Shown in pieces: positions 1 through 12,021 of a DNA stretch of 64,000 nucleotides. The notes under the pieces were generated by a model, which was not told the origin of the DNA, ran no database searches, and saw only the letters and a program-made list of their open reading frames with translations. How positions within the stretch are numbered: the first letter of the stretch is position 1; each line of letters begins with the position of its first letter. Source of the DNA: Datura wrightii (Eukaryota > Streptophyta > Magnoliopsida > Solanales > Solanaceae); contig JASDFA010000002.1 in assembly GCA_035772735.1 (NCBI GenBank), positions 5,146,001-5,210,000 on the forward strand. The letters are read 5' to 3'. Both the position numbers and the translations under genes were made by a program.

Positions 1-129
1 GGAGGGCTAACCACACTATCATGCCTCGTAGCCTCTTATTTATAAAATGTCGTACACAATACATTTATAAACACGACTCTACTAGACACGGCTTGTAGAC
101 TCCCTAGGATATGACCTGCTCTGATACCA
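1..129 (-). other. Untranslated leader and primer-binding site of a chromovirus element that continues left of the window
   Basis: Read on the minus strand, positions 129-118 give TGGTATCAGAGC, the sequence complementary to the 3' end of initiator tRNA-Met that primes minus-strand synthesis in many plant gypsy elements. It lies four bases from the LTR end at 134. The rest (1-117) resembles the leaders at 4857-5049 and 41006-41196. The element body (gag onward) lies outside the window. Confidence 0.75.
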
Positions 130-1033
130 TGTTTGTCATGCCCACCTTGAGAGGCATGACTAGCACCTAATGCCACATTGGGATCTAGACTAACCTGACT
201 GGCCTGGTGCACGTATGGTGCACATTTGTAAGTTAAGTCAGGAAATCGACAAGCTATATCTCAGTCGTAAATACAGCCTCTGGCTTACAAGGCCACTAGT
301 AAAGAAAATAGCTAACAAGAGAAACACAATAACAGGGATCCTATGCGGGCCAACAAGACTACTTATAACTGGAATGAAAGCAGGAAGCTATATTAGGCCC
401 AACACGGCCAACACGTAAAATAAGACATACATGGGCCCCACACAGTCAACGACAACCAACTAACTGAAGACTGTAGTCTGCAAGCCTCTAAGAATGAGAA
501 TATTTGTTGGGACATGGCCTTAGCCTACCCAAAAACTATACAATAAAAGACAGGTACCTTCTACAATCTGGCAGCTCCGGATGAAAGAAGATGGCCAATT
601 TGTTGACTCAAAATAACTGCTAACGGAGGTCCTGAATCCTGTCTATCTAAACCTACAGGCAAGTATGCATCACCCTATAGTTGGGCGTCAGTACAATATG
701 TACTAAATATGTAAGGCAATAACAAGAGATGATTAAAATTGGCAAAAACTGAAAGTGAATAGTAGTATGGGGCAGAAGTTAACCTGTAAGATTTTCTTTC
801 CATAACCTGCATCTACTAAATCACTACACGTGTCTGAGCTGAAACTGTATGACTATTCATTCCTAAACTACGGCTGGCAGACAAATATACACACAAGAAG
901 CTAACCTGGGCCCCCATATGCCGGGAAGGTACAAGCAACATAGAATAACATACCCAGACCCCTATAAGACTCGACAGGTGCCAATTAGTCTATATACCCC
1001 TATTGGTACCCCATACACTCTGTAAGTAACTGT

Positions 1034-1130
1034 AACTATATCTGAGCCATCTAGGCTCCTGAAACTGTATCTAATCCATCTGGGCTCTTATAACTATATC
1101 TTAGCCATTTGGGCTCCTGTAACTATATCT
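1034..1130. repeat. 29-base minisatellite inside the LTR, three units plus a partial
   Basis: The motif AACTATATCT or AACTGTATCT recurs at 1034, 1063, 1092 and 1121, giving an exact 29-base period; each full unit continues with a GCCATCTGGGCTC-like block. It runs straight into the 50-base repeat beginning at 1131. Confidence 0.85.
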
Positions 1131-1389
1131 GTTGTAGTTGCACCCCATTCTTTGGCCCGACTATGGGTCATCATGTGACTGTTGTGGCTAGATCCTAAGT
1201 CTTGGCTCGACTATGGACAATACTGTAGATGTTGTAACTGGGCCTCGAGCCTTGGCTGGACTATGGGCCATATGTAACTGTTGTAGCTAGACCCCGAGTC
1301 TTGGCTCGACTATGGGTCATAATGTATCTGTTGTAACTAGATCCCAATCCTTGGCTCGACTGTGGACCATAATGTAACTGTTGTAACTA
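1131..1389. repeat. 50-base minisatellite inside the LTR, about five units
   Basis: GTTGTAACTAG-like starts occur at 1131, 1181, 1231, 1280, 1330 and 1380, so the period is 49-50 bases. Units carry CTTGGCTCGACTATGG-like cores and differ at several positions, so the array is old or slowly homogenised. Confidence 0.85.
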
Positions 1390-3361
1390 GACCGGCTCTC
1401 AATACGTCTATCTGGTGTAACTCAATACGGCCCTCACAACCTCAATCTGGTGAAACTCAGTATGGCTGTATTGGCCTCAATCTGGTCCTTTCGGACATCA
1501 TACCGCCCCTATAGGCATGGCCCCATGAGCAACAATATCCAACAACCCAAATGTCGTAAGGAAAAACCAATCAAGCTAGGGTTAATTCTGATGAGGGTTA
1601 CTATGTCATCACTGTTTTCTCAATTCAATTCATAGCAACTGACCACAATAGGCTTACTCTAGAATACTTGCCTAGAACAACTATGGGGCTGCTACCAATC
1701 AGATATTCTCTTGAGCAGTCAGCCCTAACCTTCCATAGGTAGCTTATTATAACTCTTAGCCTGGAGGTAATACTATAATACTGTGGTTCTAGTCCCTTAG
1801 ACACTAACTTGGTCTGTTCATATTTTATATGCCTTCTCTGGGCGACTGCTAACCTCATAGGTGTGTTTACTTGGACTTAGCCGTTCTCAGCAACCTGTAC
1901 CTGAGTATCTTATAAGTGTAGGCTGGGGAGTTGGCCCCGTGCCTTGGTACTAACAAAGCTTCCCCCCCCTTAGGGTATCTACTGCTCTATCAGGCTGGTA
2001 ATGACTTAGGTGGTTCCCTGAGCAACCTATACGATAAGCATGGCGTCAATTGAAAGTAACTGTCAATGGCGATAGCCACTATGTGGAAGACTGACCCCCT
2101 AACTCACTAGGTAATTCTAATGTCATTAACCCTAGGGAAAGACCATATTAATATGATTCTGGCCCTGGAGGTATCAAGGTACGCCAATGGCCTCTGGCGA
2201 GCCTTACTGACAATATAGGCGTGAACTGATAGTTATATCGCCCAGCTATGCCTATACCATTGAACTTACTAAATCAGGCCCAACTATTATCCATAAACTT
2301 CTGAAGCCTAGGAATGACAACGAAACATCGTTTCTACTAACTCAGTGAACAGAAGGACAGAGGAGTTTCTATGACGCTTCGAGCATGAGTCACCCTTAAC
2401 CTCTTTCTTTCCCGATGAGGGATACTGCAACATACTCTTAATGTGCTTTCTAGCAGCTAATAATAATCTACTAATAGCAGCTAACCACGACATACATGGA
2501 CCTTAAGACTAGAAAAAACTAATTACCACATGTAGGATCGTTGTCTGTGCTCAAAAACATAAGTCATATCATTGTACGACGAGAATAACTTGCCAAAGGA
2601 ATAAGAGTTAACATACCTCGAATGTCGATTCTCTTTTAACTTATTAGTTCCAACCTGAAGCCAGAAGTTCCACTCAACTCCAGTCTTTATACTAAGAGAA
2701 GAGGGCTAGTTTCAATACTAAATTCAACCAATAATGATATCTTTTGATAGTATTATCAACTATAATTCAACTCTGAATAACTCCATGAAAACTTGTAATT
2801 TCTCGAGAGTTTAGAAGGGAGAAAAACTTAATTATTGCCTTTGGCCGTTTAGGATTCAATTTGGAGTAATTTCGACAACCTTTACTCGGCGGGGTTCTGA
2901 TATGCCGGGCGAATTTTCAAGAAATACCCCTGTAGAACTACTTCTCATAGGCTTACTACTTTTATCTGAAGTTAATTTCCATTTAGACGGCGTTTGATAG
3001 CGTAACTTGATGAAAATACTCAAACCCCACGTTGCCCTCTCTATTTTGGTCGAAGGAAATGATTGCAAATGATTTGAATTGAACTAGAAAGGCTTATATA
3101 TAAGTGCAGGGTGGTGGAAGGGGGTGCCCCGCACTAGCCAATATGCCAGGGAGGGTGCCGCACTGCACCGCCCAGGGCGCTGGCCATGCTGGCGCGCCGC
3201 GTTGCCCAAGGAGATAGCCCTTGCGTCCTGGCCTCCTGCTCGTTCAATGGCATTCTCATATACTCAACCCCTAAGCCCTTCTTCGTATGCGTCTTATTCC
3301 AAAACTCTCGACATACATACGAACGCATTTGTTAAACGACAGGAACCTATGGGGTGTAACA

Positions 3362-3640
3362 AAACAACATCAAAATCGGTCACGACTTACTCTAATAGAT
3401 CTGCTGAGGTGATTTTCTGAAGGACTAAGATTGGGAAATCTCTATACACTCGTCTAGCTATTACTTAATCACCAATTGGAGTAGAGACTGAGAAGGGTTC
3501 TAATAGGATTTCGGGACTGACTCTGAAGCTACTAGCAACATAGGGCGTATCAAAGGACAAAGTAGCCCCTGGATCTAACAAACCATAAACATCAAGGTAG
3601 AAAAATCATAACATACCAATAACCATGTCTAGGGAGTCCT
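3362..3640 (-). pseudogene. Chromovirus aspartic protease fragment
   Basis: The minus-strand translation carries the retroviral-type protease active site as LLDPGATLSF near 3580, followed by segments that match the protease regions at 34191-34430 and 39261-39830. The active enzyme would cut the Gag-Pol polyprotein in the particle as a homodimer; DPGA instead of the usual DSGA/DTGA also occurs in the related copies here, so it looks like a family feature. The fragment lies just downstream of its gag (3641-4856) in transcription order and is cut at 3361 by the end of the long LTR, so the rest of pol is missing from the window. Stops are present in the frame. Confidence 0.7.
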
Positions 3641-4856
3641 CCGGCTCCTGTTGGGATGCTAAGGCATAGAATCTGTTTTGGCGTTGTCCGCCACCCACAC
3701 TAGTAGATGCGCCCTGCTGAGATGGATGTGCTGGTGGAGCTGCTGAACTAGAAGTTGGACCTTGGCCCCTATCATGGCCCTAATAGCTACTGGGCAATCT
3801 TTGAGCATATGTCCTGGCATCCGACACCTGAAACAAGTACCTATACTGGCCAAGCATTGACCTGTATGCCTCCGACCACACCTGTCGCAAACTGGGATAC
3901 TAGAATTTGCAGGCCTATTTCTCTGAACCCTAGATCTTGATGCTTTCCCTCTCTGGTCGTGCCTAGGTCTGGATGGAACACTCATCCCTGAAGATGTTGG
4001 GCTAAAGATCTCTAGAGGGTCTGCTACCGGTGCGCACTACCTAGCCTCGGCTGAGAGAATCTATAGCTATCTGTCCTGGCCCTCATGGTCTCTCTCTCCC
4101 TCATGTGCGCTTCTTCCATCTGCTGTGCATCTAATACTATCCGAGGGAAATCCATATCCTGATGGAGCATAGCAGTCCTGCATTCCTTGTCTAAATAGTC
4201 CGCCACCCCATGAACAAATCTTCTCACTCGCACCATCTAATCAACCACTACCTCTGGGGCGTACTTTGACAAATGAGTGAACTCTAGGGCATACTCCTAC
4301 ACCATCATCTTCCCTTTCTTTAGGTTCACAAACTCAACTGCCTTCAACTCCCTCATCTAACGAGGGAAAATTGATCTGGAAAACCAACGTGGAACTCCTC
4401 CCAACTGATAGGGCCTTCTACGGCTGCCCTACTATCCTTCCACTGTCTAAACCAAATGCGTGCAACCCCCTTCAACTGATATGAGGCCAAATCAGCATAC
4501 TCTACTCTGTTCACCCCCATGACCTAGGTGATCTTCACAATCTCATTGATAAACTCATGTGGATCCTCGTCCACCTTAGACCCCAGATACACTGGTGGGT
4601 TCATTGTTAAGAAATCTCTGACTCGAGCTGCTGCCACATTCCCATTCTGTGGGACCTGCACCACTCCCTGCTGGTTCACCTGGGCAGTCAAGGCCTGCAC
4701 TAGCATCTGAATGGCTGCCCTAAATTCATCGTGGACAACCGGCTCTGGTGCATGGTGCTCATGGACTGGTGGGGCTTGTTTGTGCCCATCCCCATTGCCA
4801 TCCTTGTGGCCATTTTTATTTCCATTCCTTCTATCGTTAACTCTGTGGGGAGGCAT
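3641..4856 (-). pseudogene. gag: Chromovirus gag pseudogene
   Basis: Gag forms the virus-like particle and binds element RNA. The likely start is the Met at 4856 (MPPHRVNDRRNG...), the same position as in the copy at 39831-41005. The N-terminal part contains FRAAIQMLVQALTAQVNQQ and a DPHEFINE segment typical of plant retrotransposon gag; the middle (4024-4236) has DYLDKECRTAMLHQDMDFPR; the C-terminal part (3659-3985) has two zinc-binding motifs, CDRCGRRHTGQC and CFRCRMPGHMLKDC, both with all cysteines and the histidine. The pieces lie in three different frames with internal stops, the first at 4524-4526. Chromovirus assignment rests on pol domains of sister copies in the window. Confidence 0.8.
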
Positions 4857-5061
4857 GATTCTGTAACCACAAATAGCACGAGATAGAAGGATAGAGAGAC
4901 ATTTCATCGCACAATATGGATTATGAAATAAGGGAAAATTTCCTAAACGTCTCGTAGCCTTTTCATCATAAGTGTGGCGCGCTTCACACCCATGAAAAAG
5001 ACTCTACTTAACACCGCTTTCAGACATCCTAGGACATTTCAAACTTATTGCTCTGATACCA
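4857..5061 (-). other. Leader and tRNA-iMet primer-binding site of the element at 3362-7318
   Basis: On the minus strand TGGTATCAGAGC occupies 5061-5050, four bases inside the LTR end at 5066. The leader between it and gag is about 190 bases and is conserved with the copies near 35653-35859 and 41006-41208. It contains no long frame. Confidence 0.8.
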
Positions 5062-5065
5062 AGTT

Positions 5066-7318
5066 TGTCACAATCCGAATATGGTCCTAGATCGAGACAC
5101 GGGACAAGGAGCCCTGAGAGACTCCAAGTCAACCCATGGCATGAACATACATCTAACTCAATCAAGTAAAGCATAAGACTTAACATAATAAACATGGAGG
5201 AAATTCGAACATAACATAACAATCTAAATATACAACCCAAGTCTGAAGTTGAATACAATCTATTGTCTGAAAACCTCTAATTCTGATGAGTTGATGGGAC
5301 AAGACGACAATTAACTCTCTAAGTCTAGAAATTGACAGTACGAGGATAACTGATAACAAATGGTCCTCGGGAGATGAGGACTCACCAATAGAGAATAGAT
5401 GATAACTCTGGAAACTGGCTAATGACGGGGCCGAGTCTGAATATAAGATCTTGTATCATGAAATGATACATCATAGAGTGTGCGGTCAGTATGTGGAATG
5501 TACCGAGTATGCAAGGTCAGTAAACCGCTTAAATAAGTAAAATCATTTAAAACATGCATAATATAAAACATATTCAAGACAAGAATCTGAGAGTACGACT
5601 TGCATGCTATTTTTTGAAATCATGAAGTGAACATAACTGAAAGTCATAACTAAATTGAATGACCCAAACCTGAATTTGTAAATCATAAGTAAAACTGTAC
5701 ATTGGGTCAAACCTGCTTTAGAACATATATATGTATATATCATGAATGATAAACATGCATAACTGAAATCATGAGGAATAATGGGAGACTCATCTTATAA
5801 CCAACATTACCACAATAGAGCTTACGTGGTCCCAACTATCACACTCAAGTGGGCAGAGCCATCCAAAGCCTTGTCAGGACTAAGGACACTACCATGATTA
5901 TCGATATCAAGCTCAAGGCCCCTTTGGGGTAGGGGAAAGCTCACATAAGAGGTCCCAAAATGATCTGATCATACCTATGTTGCCGCGTAGTTCTGAGGCA
6001 TAGGGTTGAGTGACCATTAGCCTACTAGGTGCTAGACACTACTCCTAAGAACATGCATATTCTTTTTATTGTTTTTTAACAAAGATGAACATTGTCTAGA
6101 GATGAAGCTGAATAATCATATATATAATAAATCTGAAATCATACATGAGAAGCCTTGGCTCAAATCATACCACAAGCTGAGTAAAATTGGGAGTCTAGAC
6201 TCCAAAACCATGTGGTAAGCTAAGTAACATGAATCATAAATCATACTTGAACATTTGGGCTTGCCCAATACTTAACATGCTTGAAAATACCTAGATTCAC
6301 TTGAAAACATGATCATAAACATGGGTATCTTTAAAACATGCATTTGTCATCAATAATTCATCATAATTGAACATATATCATAAATCTCAACTTCTCATAA
6401 ATCCTTCATGAATGGGCATCATAATTTGTAAAACTAGTAAACATGATTAGTAATTGAAAACATGATAAAACATGCCCATGAATCATAATTCATCAATTAA
6501 AACATACTTAGATCATACCCATGATGTTTACTTAGAGAATTCATGCATTGGGTTAAAACCCCATAGAATCAACTCATATATATCCATGAATTAGAGAGGG
6601 ATTGTGCATGGGTATGAACAGATTCACCCTTTCATAACCCTACATACCTAAAGGGATTTGATTATATAACTTATCTGGTTGCCCAAGGAAGAATTGGTGA
6701 GGAACCTTGAAGAATTAGCCTTGATCACCCTCCCTTGACTTCTAATTTTGCATGCATGAATAGGAATAGCTTAGAATAAATTTTCCCCTCTTAAAACACA
6801 CTATTCATATCTTAAAACGACGTAGTTTAGGCCTTATGATCATAGGAATTATGGAAAAACCCTTAATAAACTCGAAGGGAAAAATAGACTGCCAGTCCTC
6901 ATGAGGGACTGGACAAGTCATTACTACTGGGCACGAGTCATTACCTCCAGTCGTTGAGTGCACTGTCACATTTCCTCAAAGGGTCCCCACGAGGGACCTA
7001 ATGGATCTTCATTGGTTACCACTACTCATGGTCACCTATCGTGATCTTCACTGCCCAAAAGTCCCTGATTCTTCTCCAACCCCGACCACGATTGACTCAA
7101 CGAGTCGTGGGGTCTGACCATGACTCGTGGTTATCCCCGTGGTGACTTCAAATCACAAATTCCAAAACTTAAGGCAAGTACTTCACCATGAGTCACCTAA
7201 CGGATAATGGTCAACCCCACAGGTCTAGTAACGACCTATTCTGTGATCTGGTGTAGAATTTCCAATTTTCTCCATTTCAACTCCCGGGTCTAATCTTTGG
7301 GCTTTCGGGTTATAACAC
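5066..7318 (-). repeat. Chromovirus 5' LTR (about 2.25 kb)
   Basis: Minus-strand 5' end TGTTATAACCCG at 7318, 3' end ATTGTGACA at 5066, followed by the primer-binding site. It shares blocks with the LTRs at 9345-11583, 35864-38257 and 47070-49207, including a stem-loop at 5363-5381 (about 300 bases from the 3' end) and a cluster of CACGACTCGTGG-like palindromes at about 6890-7230 near the 5' end. Its 5' end interrupts an RNase H reading frame at 7319. No gene is seen in it. Confidence 0.8.
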
Positions 7319-7420
7319 ATAAGCAATGAACTTACAGTGTTGCATTCATACACAACCGATACCAACCCTAGTGGCATCATAATACATAACAAACCATTTA
7401 TGCTCTTCGGCGACCTAGAG
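7319..7420 (-). pseudogene. Gypsy RNase H fragment
   Basis: A minus-strand frame reads WFVMYYDATRVGIGCV, a stop, MQHCK and FIAY. This matches the RNase H segment found at 57560-57650 and 62040-62140, with the first catalytic Asp kept (YYDATR). It is cut on one side by the LTR end at 7318 and on the other by unassigned sequence at about 7421. It is a scrap of an element that was the target of the neighbouring LTR element. Confidence 0.6.
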
Positions 7421-8330
7421 TTACCCACTAAGAACATTATTTCCCCTTAAACAAGAAAGTCACATGACTTCAAGCTCTAATCAAGAGTCACTAGTCACTC
7501 CATACTATGGTTTACCTATACATCACCAACTAACTCAAGCCTATCACTTATTGTTATCCCATAACTCCTTCTAGCTAACGTTATTCAAGAATTCCCCTAT
7601 CTTCCAAGCTTGGCTACTAATAACTGCACTTCATGCACTTCTTCATTCCTGGCATCAATGGCACGAATAAGGAGTTATCTTTAACGTACATGTTGTAACC
7701 ATCATTTCTATCATAGGGAAATATATAATAGGTTTATAGTAAGTAAATAATGAGCACGAATTGTTCAAGAAATCTAAGCTGGGTATATGCCTGATTTATC
7801 GTGATATTATGAGTCGCTAAGGAAAATCATAAGGACTGAGTTTATAGAGTTGAGTATGCTGAGAGAAATGAGTTTACATACATAAAAGGGTCATTACATG
7901 ATGCTGAGATTTATGGAATCATGGAAAAATACTGGGATCACTCTCTGATGTGGTTATCCATAAATTCTAGGAGCCATAATATAAGCATGAGTACAACGTA
8001 CAGTTGACTGAAACGTAAATGAAACTTCTGAATAGGAAGGATTGACATCCCAATGCTACCATACTTGGTTCTTCCCTACTAGAGAAACCAAGACTTGACT
8101 TGACTCTTCAACTTATCATCTCCCCCTTAGCTTAAAGACACCATTCTAGGGCTCTTAGATCTTTTCTTAAGGCTGTACTACTTTACTAATCCCTGACATT
8201 CCATTTTCCCCTATAGTTATCACTGAAGGCTTCGTACTTAAAAGCATTTCATACCATCACCAAAAAAATTCTAGGCTAGGATACAAAAAAGAATTTTGTA
8301 CCTTATACCATGAATCCCAAGTCTAAAAAC
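7421..8330. other. Intergenic stretch without a recognisable gene
   Basis: I find no supported coding region, tRNA or clear repeat boundary. CTCCCCCTTAG near 8130 resembles the polypurine tract (minus strand) next to the 3' LTR at 58776-59946, so part may be the 3' untranslated region of a minus-strand gypsy element, but no LTR end could be placed. Confidence 0.4.
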
Positions 8331-9165
8331 GTGCGTGGATCAAGCTAAAAGGCTCATGACATACTGGTCATTATATCTGGTGTTGGCCGCCACCTACACT
8401 AGGTAACCCACCCTACTTAGATGGGTGAGCTGCTGGAGTTGTTGTTTTAGTGGCTAGAGCACTGGCTCTATCCTTGCCTGTCTAGCCGACTGGCAATCTC
8501 TAAGCATATGTTCAGGCTTACCACATTTGAAACAACCATCTCTACAACTAAACACTCTCCCAGGTGTTTCCTATCGCACTTCAGGCATGTTGGCCACCTT
8601 GATAGGGCAGCTAGAGGGGTGTCGGGGCACACCCTCCCTAGCCACTCTGCTTGGTTGATGGGCATTCTCTAGGTTTATGACCTGTCTGGCCACACCAAAA
8701 GAAAATGCCTAATCCCACCAATCACTTCCCTAGGTGGTTCTTCCCACATCACTTACATGTTGGATATATAATGTCCCTCACTCTAGAAATGTTTCCCTGT
8801 CTCAGAGACAAAGATTTCAGCTAAAGTTGAGGGTGTTTTTTACCACCCGACCGTTGATGGGAAAACTCAATATTCCCTATCCTATCCCTCTTATTTCCCT
8901 TTCCTCGCCCTTTGAACTCCCTATTCACTTTCAAACCAAGAAACTTAGGCGGACTTTTTCCCGTGAAGTCTCAAACCCTAGTAGCTACTGTCTCTTCGGT
9001 GAAGTCCATGGATGTGAGTGCCTATTGGTTAAGCTGAGTGGTCATGGCTCATACCAACACTGTCAAAGCAGCTCGAAGCTTCGTATTCATATCCCGCCCG
9101 GACAGGAGGCCCACTGGAGTTTGTGAGGATAGCTGACCTCCATTGGTTGTTCGGGGAGTCATACT
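8331..9165 (-). pseudogene. gag: Chromovirus gag remnant
   Basis: Minus-strand translation near 8570-8605 gives CLKCDRKHLGEC, the first of the two zinc motifs seen in the gag at 3641-4856. The second (about 8500-8540) survives only after a frame change. Sequence at 9150-9175 matches the gag start of the copies at 4856 and 41005. The middle is heavily rearranged and a Met-started frame cannot be followed. It precedes its LTR (9345-11583) in the usual minus-strand order of LTR, leader, gag. No protease follows, so it is internally deleted. Confidence 0.6.
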
Positions 9166-9344
9166 TCTGAAAACGCGTATAACATGAGTTAGGAGAGCAC
9201 AAGGGTTGCACTTCATAGCACGAGCTAGAATCATGAAAGAGGAAAAGTTTCCTAAAATGTTTCATAGCCTCTTCGTCACAAGTGTGTCATGCTTCACACT
9301 TATGGAAAAGACTCTATTTAACATGACTTTCAAATATCCTAGGA
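9166..9344 (-). other. Leader with the primer-binding site deleted
   Basis: The region matches the leaders at 4857-5049 and 41006-41196 (AAAAGACTCTATTTAACA near 9305), but the bases that should read TGGTATCAGAGC on the minus strand are absent. The leader joins the LTR directly around 9340-9347. A small deletion of about 30 bases explains this, and the copy could not prime reverse transcription. Confidence 0.65.
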
Positions 9345-11583
9345 CACGACCCGTGTTGGGACCCTAGACCCAGACACGACACCTAGAACCATGAATGGCT
9401 CCAAGTGGATCCATGGCATGAATATAACTACTAAAGAGCATACATCAAGGCGAAAATTGATAACTGAAACATGAATAAGAATAAGTATGAATAACATAAC
9501 AATCATAAATAGAGTCAACACTCGAGAAAACTGAAAATCAGTGTAATGTTTGATAAGCCTCTAAACTGTCTGATGAGCTGATAGGACAACACAACCAAGT
9601 AGCTCACTAATGTTTTAAACTGAGATAACATACTCAAACACAAAATTGAATGTCCTCGAAAGATGAGGACTCACAAACAATGGGAACTGAGCTGAACTGC
9701 GGGAAAAGCTGGACTAACAACAGAACTGAGTATGATCGCTCAGACTTGAATCATGAAATGATACAACATAGAGTATGTGATCAGTACTTGGAATGTACTG
9801 AATATGCAGGGTATGTAAAACATGTTGAACAAATGTTAACTGAAATCATGCATATAACCATTAATCATTAGCTCATGAGAGTAGGGACTCCATGTTGAAG
9901 GTTGAATCAATAACATATATAGTCATAAGCTGAATATCATGTCTGAATAGAATGACTCAAAGCTAAAAATCGAAATCATATGACCTATAGTTGAAATCAT
10001 AAGTAAAAGCTCATAAACTGATCATTGGTCAAACCTTCTGTAAAACATAATGTCATAAGTTATAAACATTAATAATTGTGATCATGAGGAACAATGGGAG
10101 ACTTGTCATAACTTACATAATCATGATAGAGCTTATGTGATGCCCCAACTATCACACTCAAGTGGGCAGAGATGTCCAAAACCTTGCCATGGCTAAGGGG
10201 ATGCAATAATATCGACATAAAGTTGAGGCCACTTTGAGGGAAGAGGAAAACTCACAAAGGAGGTTCCAATGTAAATGTATACCTAAGTTAGTGCATAGTT
10301 CTGAGACCCAGGATTTACCTGAACCCCTGGCCTATTTGGTGCTAGACACTACTTTCAAAAACATGCAAGGTGCTCCCATTATTTTTCAATGAAGCTAAAT
10401 CATAATTACATGAATAGTCTGAAATCTTAACATTTGGGAGTCCTGGCTCTAGACATACCACAAGCTGAATGTGGGAGTATTGAGTCCAATCCATATGGTA
10501 GGCTGATCTTACAAAACTGAGCTAAATGATGAAAACATGCTTAATCTGTGGAGGAGTGCCCAAATCTTAAAATCATGCATACTTGAAATAGACTTCATAA
10601 GTAAAAATAATAGATTCATACATGGGTAATTTATAAACATTCATTCATGCTAGACATTTGATCGAACTTCAAATCATGAATCATAAACTTGACTTTTCAT
10701 AAAACTTTCATAATAGGGAAAAATTTCTAAAACTTGAACTCATGAATTTGTAATCAATTTGTATATAAAATCTTCCAATAAATCTAGTCATGCTTTGGAA
10801 CATGAAGGGAACGGGCCCATAGACATATCATAGAGAATTTCATAAAATTGGTTAAAAACCCTATAAGATTATAAACTTGAACATGAACTTGAAGATAAAT
10901 TTGGGCATGAGAGTGAAGGAAAACTCTCATTCATAACCCTACATACCTGCGTAAACTGATTCTCAACTTGTCTTTGATAGCCCAAGAGAATTGGAGAAGA
11001 ATTGAGAGAATTTTAGCTTGATCTTGAAGATGGTTCAAAACATTGCACGCATGGGAAAGCCTAATGACTTGATATAGGCTAAACCCCCTTAAATACTCCT
11101 TTCAAGTCTTAAAATGACTTAGTATAGGACTTAAGAGCTTAGAATTTATGAAAATATCCTTAACGATTTTGCAAAAAAGTGCTCACTTCCAGTATACGAC
11201 TCATACCACGAGTCGTACAATCAACCTATGACTCCTGGGTTCCTCCCGTAACTAGCCATTCCATTTTCAAGAACTCTTTGACTATTTCCATGAATCTTAA
11301 TTCCACCCTACGATTCATACAATCACTCGTAGGACAAACACCTAATAACTCAAATGCATACTACGACTCCGTGACCACAAGTCGTACCATCAAACCACGA
11401 CTCATGGTGTGGACTCGTGGTCTGGGAAATGACGCCACTAAATTGAACCACGAGTCTCCTATAACCTGTACCACTTGACTACGACTCATACCTTCAGTCG
11501 TACTAAGAGAAAATTTTAGACTCCACTGTTGAATATATTTAATTTCAAGAATCTAGTCTTATGATAGTTTTGGGGTATTACAA
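9345..11583 (-). repeat. Chromovirus 5' LTR (about 2.2 kb)
   Basis: The minus-strand 5' end is TGTAATACCCCAAAAC at 11583. The 3' end near 9345 has lost its last few bases together with the primer-binding site. Conserved blocks: stem-loop 9652-9670, about 307 bases from the 3' end, and a palindromic island at about 11180-11510 with CACGAGTCGTAC and TACGACTC motifs. The 5' end lies inside an Athila gag (11584), so this element inserted into Athila sequence. Confidence 0.8.
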
Positions 11584-11896
11584 AAATAGTTGCTTCCCCC
11601 GTTAATGAGAATGGGAAATGCCTCAGCCGAATAAACTCTTATCTGATGTTGGTAATATTAAAAGGTTGGCAAATTTCAAGAAAATTCTAGAGGTGTCTAT
11701 TGGCATCCTCACTTGGTTTCCATATGAATAATCCCTTCATTTACAACGAGTTGAGCATGGTGCTAATCACATGGAAGACGGCCTTCCCTATCATAGGAGG
11801 TAGGCAAGTACCACTAGCTACGCTAGGCATCATAGGTTCATCATCATCGTGGTCCATGTGGCTGTCCACATAACCTATTTGAGAATCGTGGCTCAT
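11584..11896 (-). pseudogene. gag: Athila-type gag N-terminal fragment
   Basis: The probable start is the Met at 11896 (MSHDSQIGYVDSH...). The product contains LPPMIGKAVFHVISTML, then, across a stop and frame changes, segments matching EDANRHL, FLEICQPFNI and FPFSLTGEA, the conserved N-terminal gag block of Athila-lineage elements (family knowledge). It sits about 100 bases downstream of the primer-binding site at 12000-12017 in minus-strand order, as expected for a gag start. The rest was lost at 11583, where a chromovirus LTR begins. Confidence 0.7.
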
Positions 11897-11999
11897 GGAG
11901 TTCAACCTGAACAAGAAAAAAAAACAACTAGCATAAAGACAACACAAGATGCTTAACTAGTTCAAGGCGACAAACAACTATATGCTATCAATGCCCACT

Positions 12000-12017
12000 C
12001 CCCGGTAATGATGCCAA
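12000..12017 (-). other. Athila-type primer-binding site
   Basis: On the minus strand it reads TGGCATCATTACCGGGG, a degenerate form of TGGCGCCGTTGCCGGGG, the primer-binding site usual in Athila/Tat elements. It is five bases from the LTR end at 12022, so the LTR to its right served as a 5' LTR. Confidence 0.7.
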
Positions 12018-12021
12018 AATT

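Larger units (their letters stand above)
134..3361 (-). repeat. Long chromovirus LTR (about 3.2 kb), 5' LTR of an element lying to the left
   Basis: The minus strand begins TGTTACACCCC at 3361 and ends CATGACA at 134, next to a primer-binding site, so this is a 5' LTR with canonical TG...CA ends. At 3.2 kb it is longer than the other chromovirus LTRs in the window (about 2.1-2.4 kb when complete). The extra length includes two minisatellites (1034-1389) and a GC-rich island (about 3115-3240) near its 5' end. I see no gene in it; the short open frames are chance. Its 5' end abuts the protease of the next element at 3362, so it appears inserted into that element. A nested insertion inside it (for example around 1900-2500) is not excluded. 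Confidence 0.65.

Noticed and set aside
1034..1389. CRISPR-like regular spacing
   Set aside because: Units are tandem without unique spacers, with variable copies; a minisatellite in a plant LTR.
3124..3420. Plus-strand frame with Arg/Ala-rich start
   Set aside because: Lies across the GC-rich island of an LTR and its junction with a protease; composition alone keeps it open.
9570..9595. CTGATGAG motif resembling a hammerhead ribozyme core (also near 5285 and 41435)
   Set aside because: No GAAA box or supporting stems, and the motif lies on the strand opposite to the element transcript.
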